A stretch of DNA of 64,000 bases from positions 1 through 64,000 of the forward strand of contig JAHDVK010000007.1 in assembly GCA_023384675.1 (NCBI GenBank), given 5' to 3'. This document shows positions 8,439-17,080 of the stretch, piece after piece. The position numbers and the translations under genes were made by a program. Positions within the stretch are counted from its first letter, which is position 1. The number at the start of each line of letters is the position of its first letter. Origin of the DNA: Bryobacteraceae bacterium (GTDB taxonomy: Bacteria > Acidobacteriota > Terriglobia > Bryobacterales > Bryobacteraceae). The notes beneath the pieces were generated by a model, which was not told the DNA's origin, did not search any database, and saw only the letters and a list, made by a program, of their open reading frames with translations.

Positions 8439-9299
8439 TTAGAGGAACTCCGTCGTGGGATCGTGAGCGCGCCAGTGGCGGCGGGCGCGCGCCGGGGTAT
8501 CGACCGCGTAGCAATACACGCAGCCGTGCGGGCAGGTTTCGTAGGCACCGATATCGCGCGATTCGGCGCATTCGCACCCCGGGCGATTTCCTTTCTGACG
8601 CGCCGCGATCCGCCGGCCGGCCACATCGGCGAGACGGGCGGCGTCGATGCAGCGGGCCGGTTCACCGCCCGCCTCGGGCTGCGCGCAGACGGTGACGCGC
8701 TGGCCGTTCACGCGGGCGATGGCGGCAAGTTCGCGCAGGAGCCGTTGTTTGAGTTCGAGTTCCGGGTCCTGCCAGGTGAAGCCTTGGGCGCGGGCGGCCC
8801 ATTCCAGATTGCGGCGGGTCTTCCGGTAGATGTGCGCGAAGCTGATCACGGCCTCATCGGTCAGGCCCGCTAATTCCGCTGAAATCGCGGAGAAATTGCG
8901 GAGGTGCCAGTCCGGCGGAGTGAGCGAGGTGGCGAGAATGGTGTCGTAGCGCCAGACGCCCACGCGCGGACCGAACTCTTCGGCCAGCCAGCGCATGTGC
9001 TCGGCGGCGCGCCGCCAGTCGGTAACGGCGCGTTCCAACTCGCGGGGATAGCCGTTGATGGTGTACTGCACCACAAAAGGGCGGTTTTCGCGGCGCAATG
9101 CTGTCAAAACCGGCTGAAATGGGCCGAGATTCTTGGTCCAAAATACATAGCCGTCCACATCCTCCGGCCGCAGGGAGACACGATAGGGCTGCCCGCTGTA
9201 AGGGTTGCGGACGAGGCAGTAGCCCGCCCGGCGGCGCGTTTCGAACCATTCACCGTAGAACGCCGGGATGTCGGTCCGATAGGAAGCGGAGATGATCAT
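8439..9299 (-). CDS. DUF1848 family protein with Cys-rich radical-SAM-like C terminus
   Basis: 286 aa. Starts MIISASYRTDIPAFYGEWF, the typical DUF1848 N terminus, and has RNPYSGQPYRVSLRPEDVDGYVFWTKN and DTILATSLTPPDW-like segments. Near the C terminus are CECAESRDIG and CPHGCVYCYA, the second resembling the CxxxCxxC iron-sulfur signature of radical SAM enzymes but at the wrong end of the protein. The function of the family is not established. The start was taken at the MIIS methionine; the 16 upstream in-frame residues overlap the divergent gene's start region. Start codons of this gene and the divergent oxidoreductase are only 42 bp apart. Confidence 0.8.
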   Translation of the reverse strand: MIISASYRTDIPAFYGEWFETRRRAGYCLVRNPYSGQPYRVSLRPEDVDGYVFWTKNLGPFQPVLTALRRENRPFVVQYTINGYPRELERAVTDWRRAAEHMRWLAEEFGPRVGVWRYDTILATSLTPPDWHLRNFSAISAELAGLTDEAVISFAHIYRKTRRNLEWAARAQGFTWQDPELELKQRLLRELAAIARVNGQRVTVCAQPEAGGEPARCIDAARLADVAGRRIAARQKGNRPGCECAESRDIGAYETCPHGCVYCYAVDTPARARRHWRAHDPTTEFL

Positions 9300-9341
9300 G
9301 GGGCGTCCTTCAGATATGATAAGTGCCGGAAGGATCCACCT

Positions 9342-10931
9342 ATGCAACGACGCGCTCTTCTAAAATCCACCGCCGCGGGACTCACCGTTCTGAAAAGCGG
9401 CCTTCTGCGCGGGCAGACCGCGCCCTCGAACCGGCTGAACGTCGCGCTGATCGGCGTTTGGGGCCGCGGCACGGCGTTTTACGACTCGCTGCGCAACGAA
9501 AACGTGGTCGCGCTGTGCGACGTGAACGATCTGCGCCTGAAGGAGGCCGTCGAACTGTTTCCAAAGGCCAAGACGTACACCGACTGGCGCCGGCTCCTGG
9601 ATCAGAAGGACGTGGAGGCGGTGGTGATCTGCACGGCCGATCATCATCACGCTTTCGTCGCCAACTGGGCGCTGAACCGCGACATGCACGTGTTCTGCGA
9701 AAAGCCGCTGGGCATCAGCGTGGAGGAAGCGCGCGTGGTGCGCGCGAATTACCTGAAGCGAAAAGCAAAGGTGGCCACGCAGCACGGCACACAGAGGCAT
9801 GCCTATCCGAACTTCGAGCGCATCCGCGAGCTGATTCTCGACGGCGCGATTGGCGACTTGAAGGTGGTGCATAGCTGGGATGCGCGCCAGTTGCCCCGGC
9901 CCGGCTATCCGGAAGCGCAGGGACAGCCGCCGGCGGGCTTCCACTACGAACAGTGGATCGGACCGTCGCCGTATCATCCATACAGCCCGCAATACTTCGG
10001 CGGTTCGAGCGGTTTGAATTGCTTGTTCTGGAATATGTACCGCGATTTCGGCGTGGGCCAGATGGGCGACATGGGCGCGCATACGATGGACCTGGTGTGG
10101 AACGCGATCGACGCGGGCGGGCCCATCAGCGTGGATGTCGACTTTGAGGTCAGCGACAAGTTCCACCCCGACATCTGCCCCGTGAAGCTGAAGGCGATGT
10201 TCGAGCATCCGGCCAATAGCTGGCGCGGCCCGGTGCAGGTGGTGTGGTACCAGGGAGGCCTGAAACCGGAACCGCCCAAGGGCTACATCAGCCTCGATCG
10301 CGTGGGCAACGGCGCCATCTTCGAAGGCACCAAAGGCAGCATCTTCGCGGACTTCACCAGCCGGGTGATTATTCCGAACAACGATGACGGCGACCTGACG
10401 TATTACAAGCGCCGCGCGAGCAGCGAAACGCTCCCGCTGGTGCATGGCGTGGGGAATCCGACGCAGGCGGGGCCGCAGGGCGGGCGTCCGCAGGGCCGAC
10501 GTCAGCCGCCGGCGCTGCCTCCGGGCTTCACCGCGATGCCGAACGCGACGCCGCGCCCGGGCGGGTTTCCCGAGGTCCAGATGCTCAACGGCAAAGTCCC
10601 AGCCGCGTTGGGGCTGCCCAACGACTCCATCACGACGGTCCTGGAAGCCGCCAGGGAAGGCCGCCCGCGCCGTCTCGATCCCTTCCAGCTGGAATGGCTC
10701 GCCGCCTGCAAAGGGCAGAACAGCAACGTCAAACACGGCACCAGCAGCAAGACGCACTGCGATTTCGATTACTCGGGGACGATGATCGAGCAGATGCTAC
10801 TGGGTCTGGTGGCGCACCGGGCAGGCAAAAAGCTCACCTATGATCCGGCCAGCGGACGCGTCACCAACATGCCCGAGGCGAACGATTACCTGAAGCGCAC
10901 CTACCGCGCGGGTTGGAAGCTCGACGGTTAG
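9342..10931 (+). CDS. Tat-exported Gfo/Idh/MocA family oxidoreductase
   Basis: 529 aa. The leader carries a twin-arginine pattern (MQRRALLKSTAAG). The Rossmann part begins at VALIGVWGRGTAFY, includes ICTADHHHAFVANWAL and the EKPLG motif (Lys of the family active site), then GTQRHAYPNFERI, QWIGPSPYHPYSPQYF and GDMGAHTMDLVWN. These secreted forms act on unknown sugars or inositols with NAD(P). A Pro/Gln-rich insert lies at about residues 370-400. GGAAGGA at 9328-9334 is a good ribosome-binding site 7 nt from the ATG, which settles this start against a much longer upstream open frame. A TATGAT at 9315-9320 could be its -10. Its stop interlocks with the convergent gene's stop. Confidence 0.9.
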   Translation: MQRRALLKSTAAGLTVLKSGLLRGQTAPSNRLNVALIGVWGRGTAFYDSLRNENVVALCDVNDLRLKEAVELFPKAKTYTDWRRLLDQKDVEAVVICTADHHHAFVANWALNRDMHVFCEKPLGISVEEARVVRANYLKRKAKVATQHGTQRHAYPNFERIRELILDGAIGDLKVVHSWDARQLPRPGYPEAQGQPPAGFHYEQWIGPSPYHPYSPQYFGGSSGLNCLFWNMYRDFGVGQMGDMGAHTMDLVWNAIDAGGPISVDVDFEVSDKFHPDICPVKLKAMFEHPANSWRGPVQVVWYQGGLKPEPPKGYISLDRVGNGAIFEGTKGSIFADFTSRVIIPNNDDGDLTYYKRRASSETLPLVHGVGNPTQAGPQGGRPQGRRQPPALPPGFTAMPNATPRPGGFPEVQMLNGKVPAALGLPNDSITTVLEAAREGRPRRLDPFQLEWLAACKGQNSNVKHGTSSKTHCDFDYSGTMIEQMLLGLVAHRAGKKLTYDPASGRVTNMPEANDYLKRTYRAGWKLDG

Positions 10932-11545
10932 CGCCCGCCGGGCAGCAGCCTGTACTCCACGTTCCGCAGCGCGCCTTCGGTGGCGAACGAAGCAAAGCCG
11001 AGCGGCGCTGACAGCTTGATTTCGCCGGGCCGCAGAGAGATCTCGCGGCCCGCGATGTCTGCATGAACGATTCGTTCGTCATCGATCCAGGCTGAGATAC
11101 GCTCGGGCGTGACTTGCAGGCGGAAGCGGTACCAGCGGTTGTTGTCGAAGTTGAAGTAGGTGCGGGTTTCGTTCTCGGCGGCGGTCATACCGTCGATGCT
11201 CGACAGGCCTACGATGTCGCCACCCCAGCCGCCGGCAATCCAGGTGCAAAAATCGCCGCCGGCTGGAAATGTGAGGCTGGCGAAGAAATCGTTGCCGCGA
11301 AGACGGATGGCTTCGAACCGGATTTCGTAGCGCGTATGCGGGAACTCGCCGGCCCAGGTGACACCGGTGAGGGGCGCGCCGGGAGCGAGCACGATGCGTC
11401 CCTGCTCGGCTCGGGCTTCACCGCCGTTGGTGAAGGGCGTGACGCGCCAGCCCTTGAGCGATTGCTCGTCGAACAGGGGCTTCCAATCTTGTGCCGGCGC
11501 AGCGAACGCAACCAGGATCAACAGCAGGACAAGTCGAAGACGCAT
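10928..11545 (-). CDS. secreted DUF1080 / 3-keto-disaccharide hydrolase-like protein
   Basis: 205 aa with a signal peptide (MRLRLVLLLILVAFAAPAQ). The mature part is a single beta-jelly-roll domain of DUF1080 type: WKPLFDEQSLKGW, TRYEIRFEAIRLRGNDFFASLTFP, NRWYRFRLQVTPERISAWIDDE, PLGFASFATEGALRNVEYR. DUF1080 domains occur with Gfo/Idh oxidoreductases in systems that oxidise sugars to 3-keto forms and then cleave them; its place next to such an oxidoreductase fits, though here the two are convergent, not in one operon. The stop codon shares bases TTAG at 10928-10931 with that of the oxidoreductase. Confidence 0.75.
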   Translation of the reverse strand: MRLRLVLLLILVAFAAPAQDWKPLFDEQSLKGWRVTPFTNGGEARAEQGRIVLAPGAPLTGVTWAGEFPHTRYEIRFEAIRLRGNDFFASLTFPAGGDFCTWIAGGWGGDIVGLSSIDGMTAAENETRTYFNFDNNRWYRFRLQVTPERISAWIDDERIVHADIAGREISLRPGEIKLSAPLGFASFATEGALRNVEYRLLPGGR

Positions 11546-11572
11546 CGCGCTTCGAGTATCGCACGAGCCCGC

Positions 11573-12628
11573 TCAGGACCACGAGCGGTACAGCCGGCCC
11601 ATGGCTTCGAGCTTGCCCTTGTTCGAAGCCACCGCCTGCACGGTGAACATCATGATTCCCGTAGCCGCGCCTGTGGCGCCCAAGCGCAACACGTTGTTGA
11701 ATTCGAGCGGGCTGATTTCGCGGGGCTTGTCGAGCGCCTGGACAATGGGCCACAGCTTCGCGCGTCCCTGGAGGCGGCGAGACCACCACTCGACGTTTTC
11801 GCCCACCCATTCCGGCGCGCGGCCCATGATGGCGTGATAGACCATGGGTGAGAAGACGTCCACCTCGTTCGCGAGCATGTCGATGTCAATGCCGAGAATG
11901 CGGCGGCGCGCGCCGTTGAAATCCTCATCGGTCCAGGGGCAATGGTAGGCGCCCAAAAGCGTGCCGGGGCGTTTCTCGCGGATCACCGCACGCAGCATTT
12001 GCGCCCATTCGACAAGTTGGCGGCAGCGCCAGGTGCGCCAGGCGGCATCGTGCCCGCCGAGAATCCTGGCGGCGCGCTCCCGCACCGTGCTGCCCGGCAC
12101 GGTACGGCCCGTGTCCTTCTGGAATTTACTCACGCAGGAATCGCAAAAGCAGGTTTCGGGAAGGACGGGATTCGGGTCTTCGAATTGGGCGTGCCAGTGG
12201 ACATAGTCCATGAAGACGCCCGCCACGTCGAATTTGCTGAGCAGCACGTTCAGTTGCCATTTGCGGAATTCGCGAAACTTCGGCTCGGTGGGGCACGCGC
12301 CCATGAACCACGTAGCGGCGGGGGCGCGTTCGCCCTGCTCATTCACGGGCCAGGCTTCGGGATGCTTCTCGATGTAGCCTTTGCCGTTCAGTGTGGGGAA
12401 TTCGGCGTAAACCTGGGCGCGTTCCTTATGCGCGCGCTCGATGACCTCCTGGCTGATGCCGCTGCCATGGACGAACAGCGCGTTGACGCCGTAGTCCGGC
12501 AGGCGCGCGCCAGTGTCCCAGAATGGCTTGGGACTGGCGTACATGCCGCGGATGGGGACTTTTTTCTCCTGAGCGGCGCTGCCCCCAAACACCGACGTAG
12601 CGAGCGCGATGGCGGTGCGGCGGGTCAC
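11573..12628 (-). CDS. putative exported glycoside-hydrolase-like TIM-barrel protein
   Basis: 351 aa from a GTG that overlaps the aminotransferase stop (GTGA). The leader VTRRTAIALATSVFGGSAAQ has a twin-arginine look. The body is barrel-like: GVNALFVHGSG, AQVYAEFPTLNG, FDVAGVFMDYVHWHA (typical strand-4 carboxylate region), then the cysteine cluster CFCDSC (160-165) and DVFSPMVYHAIMGR. The pattern resembles hypothetical glycosyl hydrolase families (GHL types) and shares the CxCxxC block with the protein at 24184-26313. The catalytic residues are not assigned. Coupling to the Tat-type aminotransferase suggests both act on the same exported sugar pathway. Confidence 0.6.
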   Translation of the reverse strand: MTRRTAIALATSVFGGSAAQEKKVPIRGMYASPKPFWDTGARLPDYGVNALFVHGSGISQEVIERAHKERAQVYAEFPTLNGKGYIEKHPEAWPVNEQGERAPAATWFMGACPTEPKFREFRKWQLNVLLSKFDVAGVFMDYVHWHAQFEDPNPVLPETCFCDSCVSKFQKDTGRTVPGSTVRERAARILGGHDAAWRTWRCRQLVEWAQMLRAVIREKRPGTLLGAYHCPWTDEDFNGARRRILGIDIDMLANEVDVFSPMVYHAIMGRAPEWVGENVEWWSRRLQGRAKLWPIVQALDKPREISPLEFNNVLRLGATGAATGIMMFTVQAVASNKGKLEAMGRLYRSWS

Positions 12629-13938
12629 GCTTTCGCGATCTCCGCCGCGCCGCGGTGAACTTTGCGGACGGCTTCGGCGATGCGGTCCATGACACCGCGC
12701 TCGGCGAGCAGGATGTTCTGGCCGAACCAGACATGCTCCTGGCACACGCGCTCGAACTTCGGCAGATCGAAGCTCTGTCTGGACCATTCCTGTAGTCTTT
12801 TCTCGCCAAAAAGCTTCAGAAATGCGCGATCTTTGGGCAGTTCGCGCAGGAATTCGAAGTTGCTGTGGGAAGCGTAGCCGGCGCGGAATGGGATGCCTTC
12901 GGCGTTCATCGCCTTGAGGAATTTCGCGCGCGGCAGGCCGCCGAACTGGCGCTGGTCGTAATGCATCATGTAGATGTGATAGGCGTTGCGCGTGCAGCCT
13001 TCATAGGTTTTCGCGGGGCGCACGCCGGTGGTTTCCTTGAGCAGCGAATCGAGATAGGCGGCGTTGGCAGAGCGGGTGCGGGTCTGCTCATCGAAGCGGG
13101 TCATTTGCGCCAGCAGCACGGCGGCCTGGAATTCGGAGAGGCGGAGGTTGCTTCCGCTGATCTTGTAGCCGGGACCGCGGCGGGAGCGCCCTTGGTTGTG
13201 GAAGGCATGGCAGCGGTCGATGAACTCCTCGTCGTCGGAGATGATCGCGCCGCCCTCGCCCGAGTTCAGGTTCTTGCTGGCCTGGAAGCTGAAGCAGCCG
13301 GCGGTCCCGGTGCGGCCTACGTTCTTGCCGCGCCACTGCGCGGTCCACGCCTGGCAGGCGTCCTCGAGCACGCCGAGCGAATGCTTGCGCGCGAAAGGCA
13401 TCACGCCGTCCATGTTCACGCACGAACCGCCAATGTGAACCGGCATGATGGCGCGCGTGCGCTCGTTCACCAGGCCCTCCATCGCCGCGGGATCCAGGAG
13501 GAACGATTCGGGATCGGAGTCCACGAACACCGGCAGCGCGTGCTGGCGCAGAATCACGTTGAAGGAGGCGAGGAATGTGAAGGGGGTGAGGAGAACCTCG
13601 TCGCCCGCCGTAACGCCCATCACATTGAGCGCGGTGTAAAGCGAGTTTGTTCCGTTCACCGTGCTGACGCAGGCCTTCGCGCCGGTGAGCCGGGCGTAGG
13701 CCGTTTCGAACTCATCGACCTTCTTGCCGTAGCCGCGGAACCAGGCGCCGCTGCGCACAACTTCGGCCAGGGCGTTCTCTTCCGTCTTGTCGAACACGGG
13801 CCACTTTGGGAACTTGCCGTTGTGGACGGGTTTGCCGCCCAGCATTGCGGGCCGGGTGTCGACGGCCTGGAGCGTGGGCGCGGCGGCGAGCGCGCCGGTC
13901 GCGGCCATGAAGCGGCGGCGGGTGGTGGATTGATGCAT
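12625..13938 (-). CDS. Tat-exported DegT/DnrJ/EryC1/StrS-family PLP aminotransferase
   Basis: 437 aa. It starts with a Tat-like leader (TTRRRFMAATGALAAAP). The fold-type I PLP signature is intact: NGTNSLYTAL, EDACQA with Asp193, and SKNLNSGEGGAI with Lys222 as the Schiff-base lysine. Family members transaminate or dehydrate keto-sugars; an exported one would have to fold with PLP in the cytoplasm, which the Tat route allows. The ATG at 13938 is supported by GGAGG at 13944-13948, 5 nt upstream, and by a good promoter further up. The frame is open 21 codons longer, but that would run through the -10 element. It is the first gene of a two-gene operon with the glycosidase-like protein. Confidence 0.85.
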   Translation of the reverse strand: MHQSTTRRRFMAATGALAAAPTLQAVDTRPAMLGGKPVHNGKFPKWPVFDKTEENALAEVVRSGAWFRGYGKKVDEFETAYARLTGAKACVSTVNGTNSLYTALNVMGVTAGDEVLLTPFTFLASFNVILRQHALPVFVDSDPESFLLDPAAMEGLVNERTRAIMPVHIGGSCVNMDGVMPFARKHSLGVLEDACQAWTAQWRGKNVGRTGTAGCFSFQASKNLNSGEGGAIISDDEEFIDRCHAFHNQGRSRRGPGYKISGSNLRLSEFQAAVLLAQMTRFDEQTRTRSANAAYLDSLLKETTGVRPAKTYEGCTRNAYHIYMMHYDQRQFGGLPRAKFLKAMNAEGIPFRAGYASHSNFEFLRELPKDRAFLKLFGEKRLQEWSRQSFDLPKFERVCQEHVWFGQNILLAERGVMDRIAEAVRKVHRGAAEIAKA

Positions 13939-13971
13939 AAGAACCTCCAGACTCGAATCGGCTTTGTGCCC

Positions 13972-14001
13972 ACTATATGAGCTTGGTCGCGGCGGGGTCA
14001 A
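13972..14001 (-). promoter_or_regulatory. sigma70-type promoter of the Tat aminotransferase operon
   Basis: On the minus strand: TTGACC (13996-14001), an 18-bp spacer, then TATAGT (13972-13977). Both hexamers match consensus at 5 of 6 positions. Transcription would start near 13965, giving a leader of about 27 nt that contains the GGAGG site. Confidence 0.6.
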
Positions 14002-14056
14002 TGGCGGAGGTATGCTGGGCTTTGCATTCGAGTAAAGGGAGTCTCCGTCTCAAGTC

Positions 14057-14950
14057 ATGCTCAGCGAAGTGACCACAGCCGCCATCTGCTTCGACGGCCA
14101 GCCCGGACGCGTGGAGGCGAACCTCGAAGGGATCGCCGGCTGGTGCCGCCGGGCAGCGCAGTCCGGCGCGCAGCTTGCCCTGTTTCCCGAACTGAGCGTG
14201 ACGGGATTCATCCCCAACCATCCCAGCGGAGATCATGCGGCATGGCTGGCGGAAGTGCTGCGCGGCGCGTGGCGGACGGCGCAACCGCTGGACGGCCCGG
14301 CAGTGCAGCAATTGAAGTCGCTTTCCAAAGAATGCAACATCTATATCTCCGCTGGATTGCTGGAAAACGCCGGCAATGTTCTATACAATACGCATATTGT
14401 TGCCGGCGATGGACGGCTTCTTGGCATTTGGCGGAAAATGCATATTCCATTGTTTGAAATGCAGGTTTACAACGGCGGCGGACCGGCCGGAGTGGTCGAG
14501 ACCGATCTGGGAAAACTCGGCGTCAATATCTGCTTTGACGCATTCCTGCCCGAGTCCACGCGCCTGCTCGGGGTGCGCGGCGCGGAGATCGCGCTGTTCC
14601 CCTTTGCGGCGGATCCGCCGCCCGCGACGGCGGCTGCCTGGGCGGCCTGGGCGCAGCCGGTTCTCCAGGCCCGCTGTTCGGAAAACGGCCTGTTTGGTGT
14701 GGCGTGCAACTATTTCGGGCAGGCGAGCCTCGCCGGCGTGGAACAGAGCTTCCCGGGCGGAGCGCTCACAGTGGGCCCAGGCGGCGATGTGCTCGCCGCG
14801 TCCACGGAACAATCAGCCGAACCCCACATGCTGCTCACAGTCTTGAAGCGGGACGATCTATTGGAAGCCCGCGCACAATTCGAATACACTTTCCGCTTCC
14901 GGAGACCCGAATTATATGGGTCGATCGCCAACCGGTCCGATGAAAAATGA
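14057..14950 (+). CDS. carbon-nitrogen hydrolase (nitrilase superfamily)
   Basis: 297 aa. The catalytic triad is visible: Glu45 in LFPELSVTG, Lys127 in WRKMHIP, and Cys159 in VNICFDAFLPE. Family members hydrolyse amides or nitriles, for example N-carbamoyl amines in polyamine routes. No signal peptide, so it is cytoplasmic. The stop overlaps the start of the next gene by 4 bp (ATGA), so the two are coupled. That neighbour resembles deoxyhypusine synthase, an enzyme of polyamine chemistry; this makes an amine or amide substrate attractive, but it is an inference. The start codon has no strong Shine-Dalgarno; an in-frame alternative is not apparent. Confidence 0.8.
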   Translation: MLSEVTTAAICFDGQPGRVEANLEGIAGWCRRAAQSGAQLALFPELSVTGFIPNHPSGDHAAWLAEVLRGAWRTAQPLDGPAVQQLKSLSKECNIYISAGLLENAGNVLYNTHIVAGDGRLLGIWRKMHIPLFEMQVYNGGGPAGVVETDLGKLGVNICFDAFLPESTRLLGVRGAEIALFPFAADPPPATAAAWAAWAQPVLQARCSENGLFGVACNYFGQASLAGVEQSFPGGALTVGPGGDVLAASTEQSAEPHMLLTVLKRDDLLEARAQFEYTFRFRRPELYGSIANRSDEK

Positions 14951-16047
14951 ATCCAAAGTCTCTAGATTGGTCCCAATTAAAAGTTTACCCGCTCGAACAG
15001 CGCCGCAGTCTGACTCGCGTGGAAGACATCCTTGTCGATCCCGCCGCCGAGCCGAAACCCGCCCCGCCCGGAGCCGCCGAAGCCATCGCCGCCTGCGCGA
15101 AGCAGGTGCGGGCGGCACGCGACCGGGGCGCGGGCGTCATCCTCATGTACGGCGCGCATCTGCTGCGCAACGGCGCCGCGCTGATCCTCGACCACATGAT
15201 GGAGCGGCGATGGCTAACCCACGTGGCCACCAACGGCGCCGGCACAATCCATGACTGGGAATACGCCTGGCTCGGCCGTTCCACCGAAAGCGTGGAGGAG
15301 AATGTCGCCACCGGAACCTTCGGCGCATGGGACGAAACCGGGCGGAACCTGCACGTGGCCATGATGGCCGGAGCGCTACGTCACGAGGGTTATGGAGGGT
15401 CCATCGGGCGCTTCATCAAGGAAGACGGCGCGGACCTGCCCGCTCCAGATGAACTCCGGGCGGAAATCGCCCGGCAACCCGATCATCCGCTCACCGCCGC
15501 TCGCGCGGACCTGCTCGAAACCATGCTGCGCTTCGGAATTCCGGGCGGCCGGTTCCCTGTGAACCACGGCTGGAAGCAGGCCTCGATTCTCGCGTCTGCC
15601 TTCCGGCATGGCGTTCCCGCGACCGCCCATCCCGGTATCGGCTACGACATCATCGCGAATCATCCGATCTTCAACGGCGCGGTGGTGGGCCGCGCGGCGG
15701 GCCTCGATTTCCGGCTCTTCGGCGCTTCGGTGGAAACGCTGGACGGCGGCGTGGTTCTGTCAGTTGGTTCGGCAATCATGGCGCCGCAGGTGTTCGAAAA
15801 GAGCCTGAGTTGCGTGAACAATCTGCGCCTGTCCACCGGAAGGCCCATCGTGAAGGACCTGACTATTTACGTTGTGGACTTGCAGGACAGCGGTAATTGG
15901 GACTGGACCAAGGGCGAACCCCCGAAGACAAATCCGGCCTATTATCTGCGCTTTTGTAAGAGTTTTTCGCGCATGGGCGGATCAATGCACTATGTGCAGT
16001 GCGACAACCTGGCGTTCATCCACAATCTGTGGCGGGCGTTAGCCTAG
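14947..16047 (+). CDS. deoxyhypusine-synthase-like protein of unknown function
   Basis: 366 aa, no signal peptide. Segments that recall bacterial deoxyhypusine-synthase-like proteins are VILMYGAHLLRNGAAL, HVATNGAGTIHDWEYAW, VATGTFGAWDETG, IGYDIIANHPIFNGAVVG, VLSVGSAIMAPQVFEKS and the C-terminal YYLRFCKSFSRMGGSMHYV. The assignment rests on recalled family patterns, not a search. Bacteria have no eIF5A, so bacterial relatives do something else, such as making homospermidine or modified amines. I cannot point to the active-site Lys with confidence. The coupled nitrilase upstream is the best clue to its pathway. The 3' end overlaps hldD by 9 bp, tail to tail. Confidence 0.5.
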   Translation: MNPKSLDWSQLKVYPLEQRRSLTRVEDILVDPAAEPKPAPPGAAEAIAACAKQVRAARDRGAGVILMYGAHLLRNGAALILDHMMERRWLTHVATNGAGTIHDWEYAWLGRSTESVEENVATGTFGAWDETGRNLHVAMMAGALRHEGYGGSIGRFIKEDGADLPAPDELRAEIARQPDHPLTAARADLLETMLRFGIPGGRFPVNHGWKQASILASAFRHGVPATAHPGIGYDIIANHPIFNGAVVGRAAGLDFRLFGASVETLDGGVVLSVGSAIMAPQVFEKSLSCVNNLRLSTGRPIVKDLTIYVVDLQDSGNWDWTKGEPPKTNPAYYLRFCKSFSRMGGSMHYVQCDNLAFIHNLWRALA

Positions 16048-17034
16048 AATCTCATCGCCGAGGCGGCGGTCCTTCAAGAGGTAATGGCGGACGTAGTCGG
16101 CGACGGCATCGGCGAGCGGGGTAAGCGGCCGGTCATAGCCCGTGGCGCGGAGTTTCGCGATGGTGGCGCAGGTCCGGTATTGATACTTCGCGCGGAGGTG
16201 TTCGGGCATTGCGATGAACTCGATCGCGGGTTCGCGGCGGAGCGCCTTGAAGATAGCATTCGCGAGCTCGAGCCAGGTATGGGGCGTGCCGGAGCCCAGG
16301 TTGTACAAGCCCGTGGCATCGGGCTGTTCCGCGAGATGGACGGTCATCGCCACCGCGTCCTTCACATAGAGGAAATCCCTCTGCTGGCATCCGTCGGCAT
16401 ATTCCGGCCGGTGGCTTTTGAAAAGCTCGAGTTTGCCGGTGGCCTGAATCTGATGAAAGGCCTTGTGGACCACGCTGCGCATGTCGCCTTTGTGGTCTTC
16501 ATTGGGTCCGAAAACATTGAAATACTTGAGGCCGGTGATATCGTTGAGCAGTCCGGCGCGCTTGGCGTATTGATCGAAGAGGTGCTTCGAATAGCCGTAC
16601 ATGTTGAGCGGGCGCAGCGACTCGAGCGGCAGGTCTTCGCGGAAATCGTCCTCGCGCGCGCCGTACGTGGCGGCCGAAGAGGCATACACGAAGCGGGCGC
16701 CGCGGCCCACGGCCCAGTAGGCGAGCGTCCGGGTGTACTCGAAGTTATTGCGCATGAGGAAATCGGCGTCGGTCTCCGTGGTCGCTGAGCAGGCGCCGAG
16801 ATGGAAGACGGCGTCGATTTCATCGAGGCGAGAGAGGCTTTTGAGCAGATCGTCGGCGTCGATGTAGTCGAGAAAGCGCAGAGGGACAAGGTTGCGCCAC
16901 TTCTCGGAGCGGTCCATCCGGTCGGCGATCAGGATGCGGTCGAAGCCGAGCCGGTTGAGATGCCAAACAACCGCGCTGCCAATCAATCCGGCGCCGCCGG
17001 TGACCAGAACGCGCCGGTTATCAGTCCATGCCAT
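16039..17034 (-). CDS. hldD: ADP-L-glycero-D-manno-heptose 6-epimerase
   Basis: 331 aa extended short-chain dehydrogenase. It epimerises ADP-D-glycero- to ADP-L-glycero-D-manno-heptose for the LPS inner core. Seen: VLVTGGAGLIGSAVV (NADP site), HLGACSATTETDADFLMRNN, YASSAATYGA and the YGYSKHLFDQ catalytic Tyr/Lys, then KYFNVFGPNEDHKGDMRSVV and QQRDFLYVKDAV, which are hldD hallmarks. The length matches the family. There is no Shine-Dalgarno before the ATG, but a TAATCT hexamer sits 6 nt upstream. No other heptose gene lies nearby. Confidence 0.93.
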   Translation of the reverse strand: MAWTDNRRVLVTGGAGLIGSAVVWHLNRLGFDRILIADRMDRSEKWRNLVPLRFLDYIDADDLLKSLSRLDEIDAVFHLGACSATTETDADFLMRNNFEYTRTLAYWAVGRGARFVYASSAATYGAREDDFREDLPLESLRPLNMYGYSKHLFDQYAKRAGLLNDITGLKYFNVFGPNEDHKGDMRSVVHKAFHQIQATGKLELFKSHRPEYADGCQQRDFLYVKDAVAMTVHLAEQPDATGLYNLGSGTPHTWLELANAIFKALRREPAIEFIAMPEHLRAKYQYRTCATIAKLRATGYDRPLTPLADAVADYVRHYLLKDRRLGDEILG

Positions 17035-17040
17035 TTCTCA

Positions 17041-17046
17041 AGATTA
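17041..17046 (-). promoter_or_regulatory. candidate -10 element for a leaderless hldD mRNA
   Basis: TAATCT on the minus strand, with a 6-nt gap to the hldD ATG. A start about 7 nt downstream of this hexamer would fall at or beside the start codon. No -35 was recognised. Confidence 0.3.
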
Positions 17047-17080
17047 GCGCGGGGCAGCCTGGGATGGCGCCGGAACCGGA

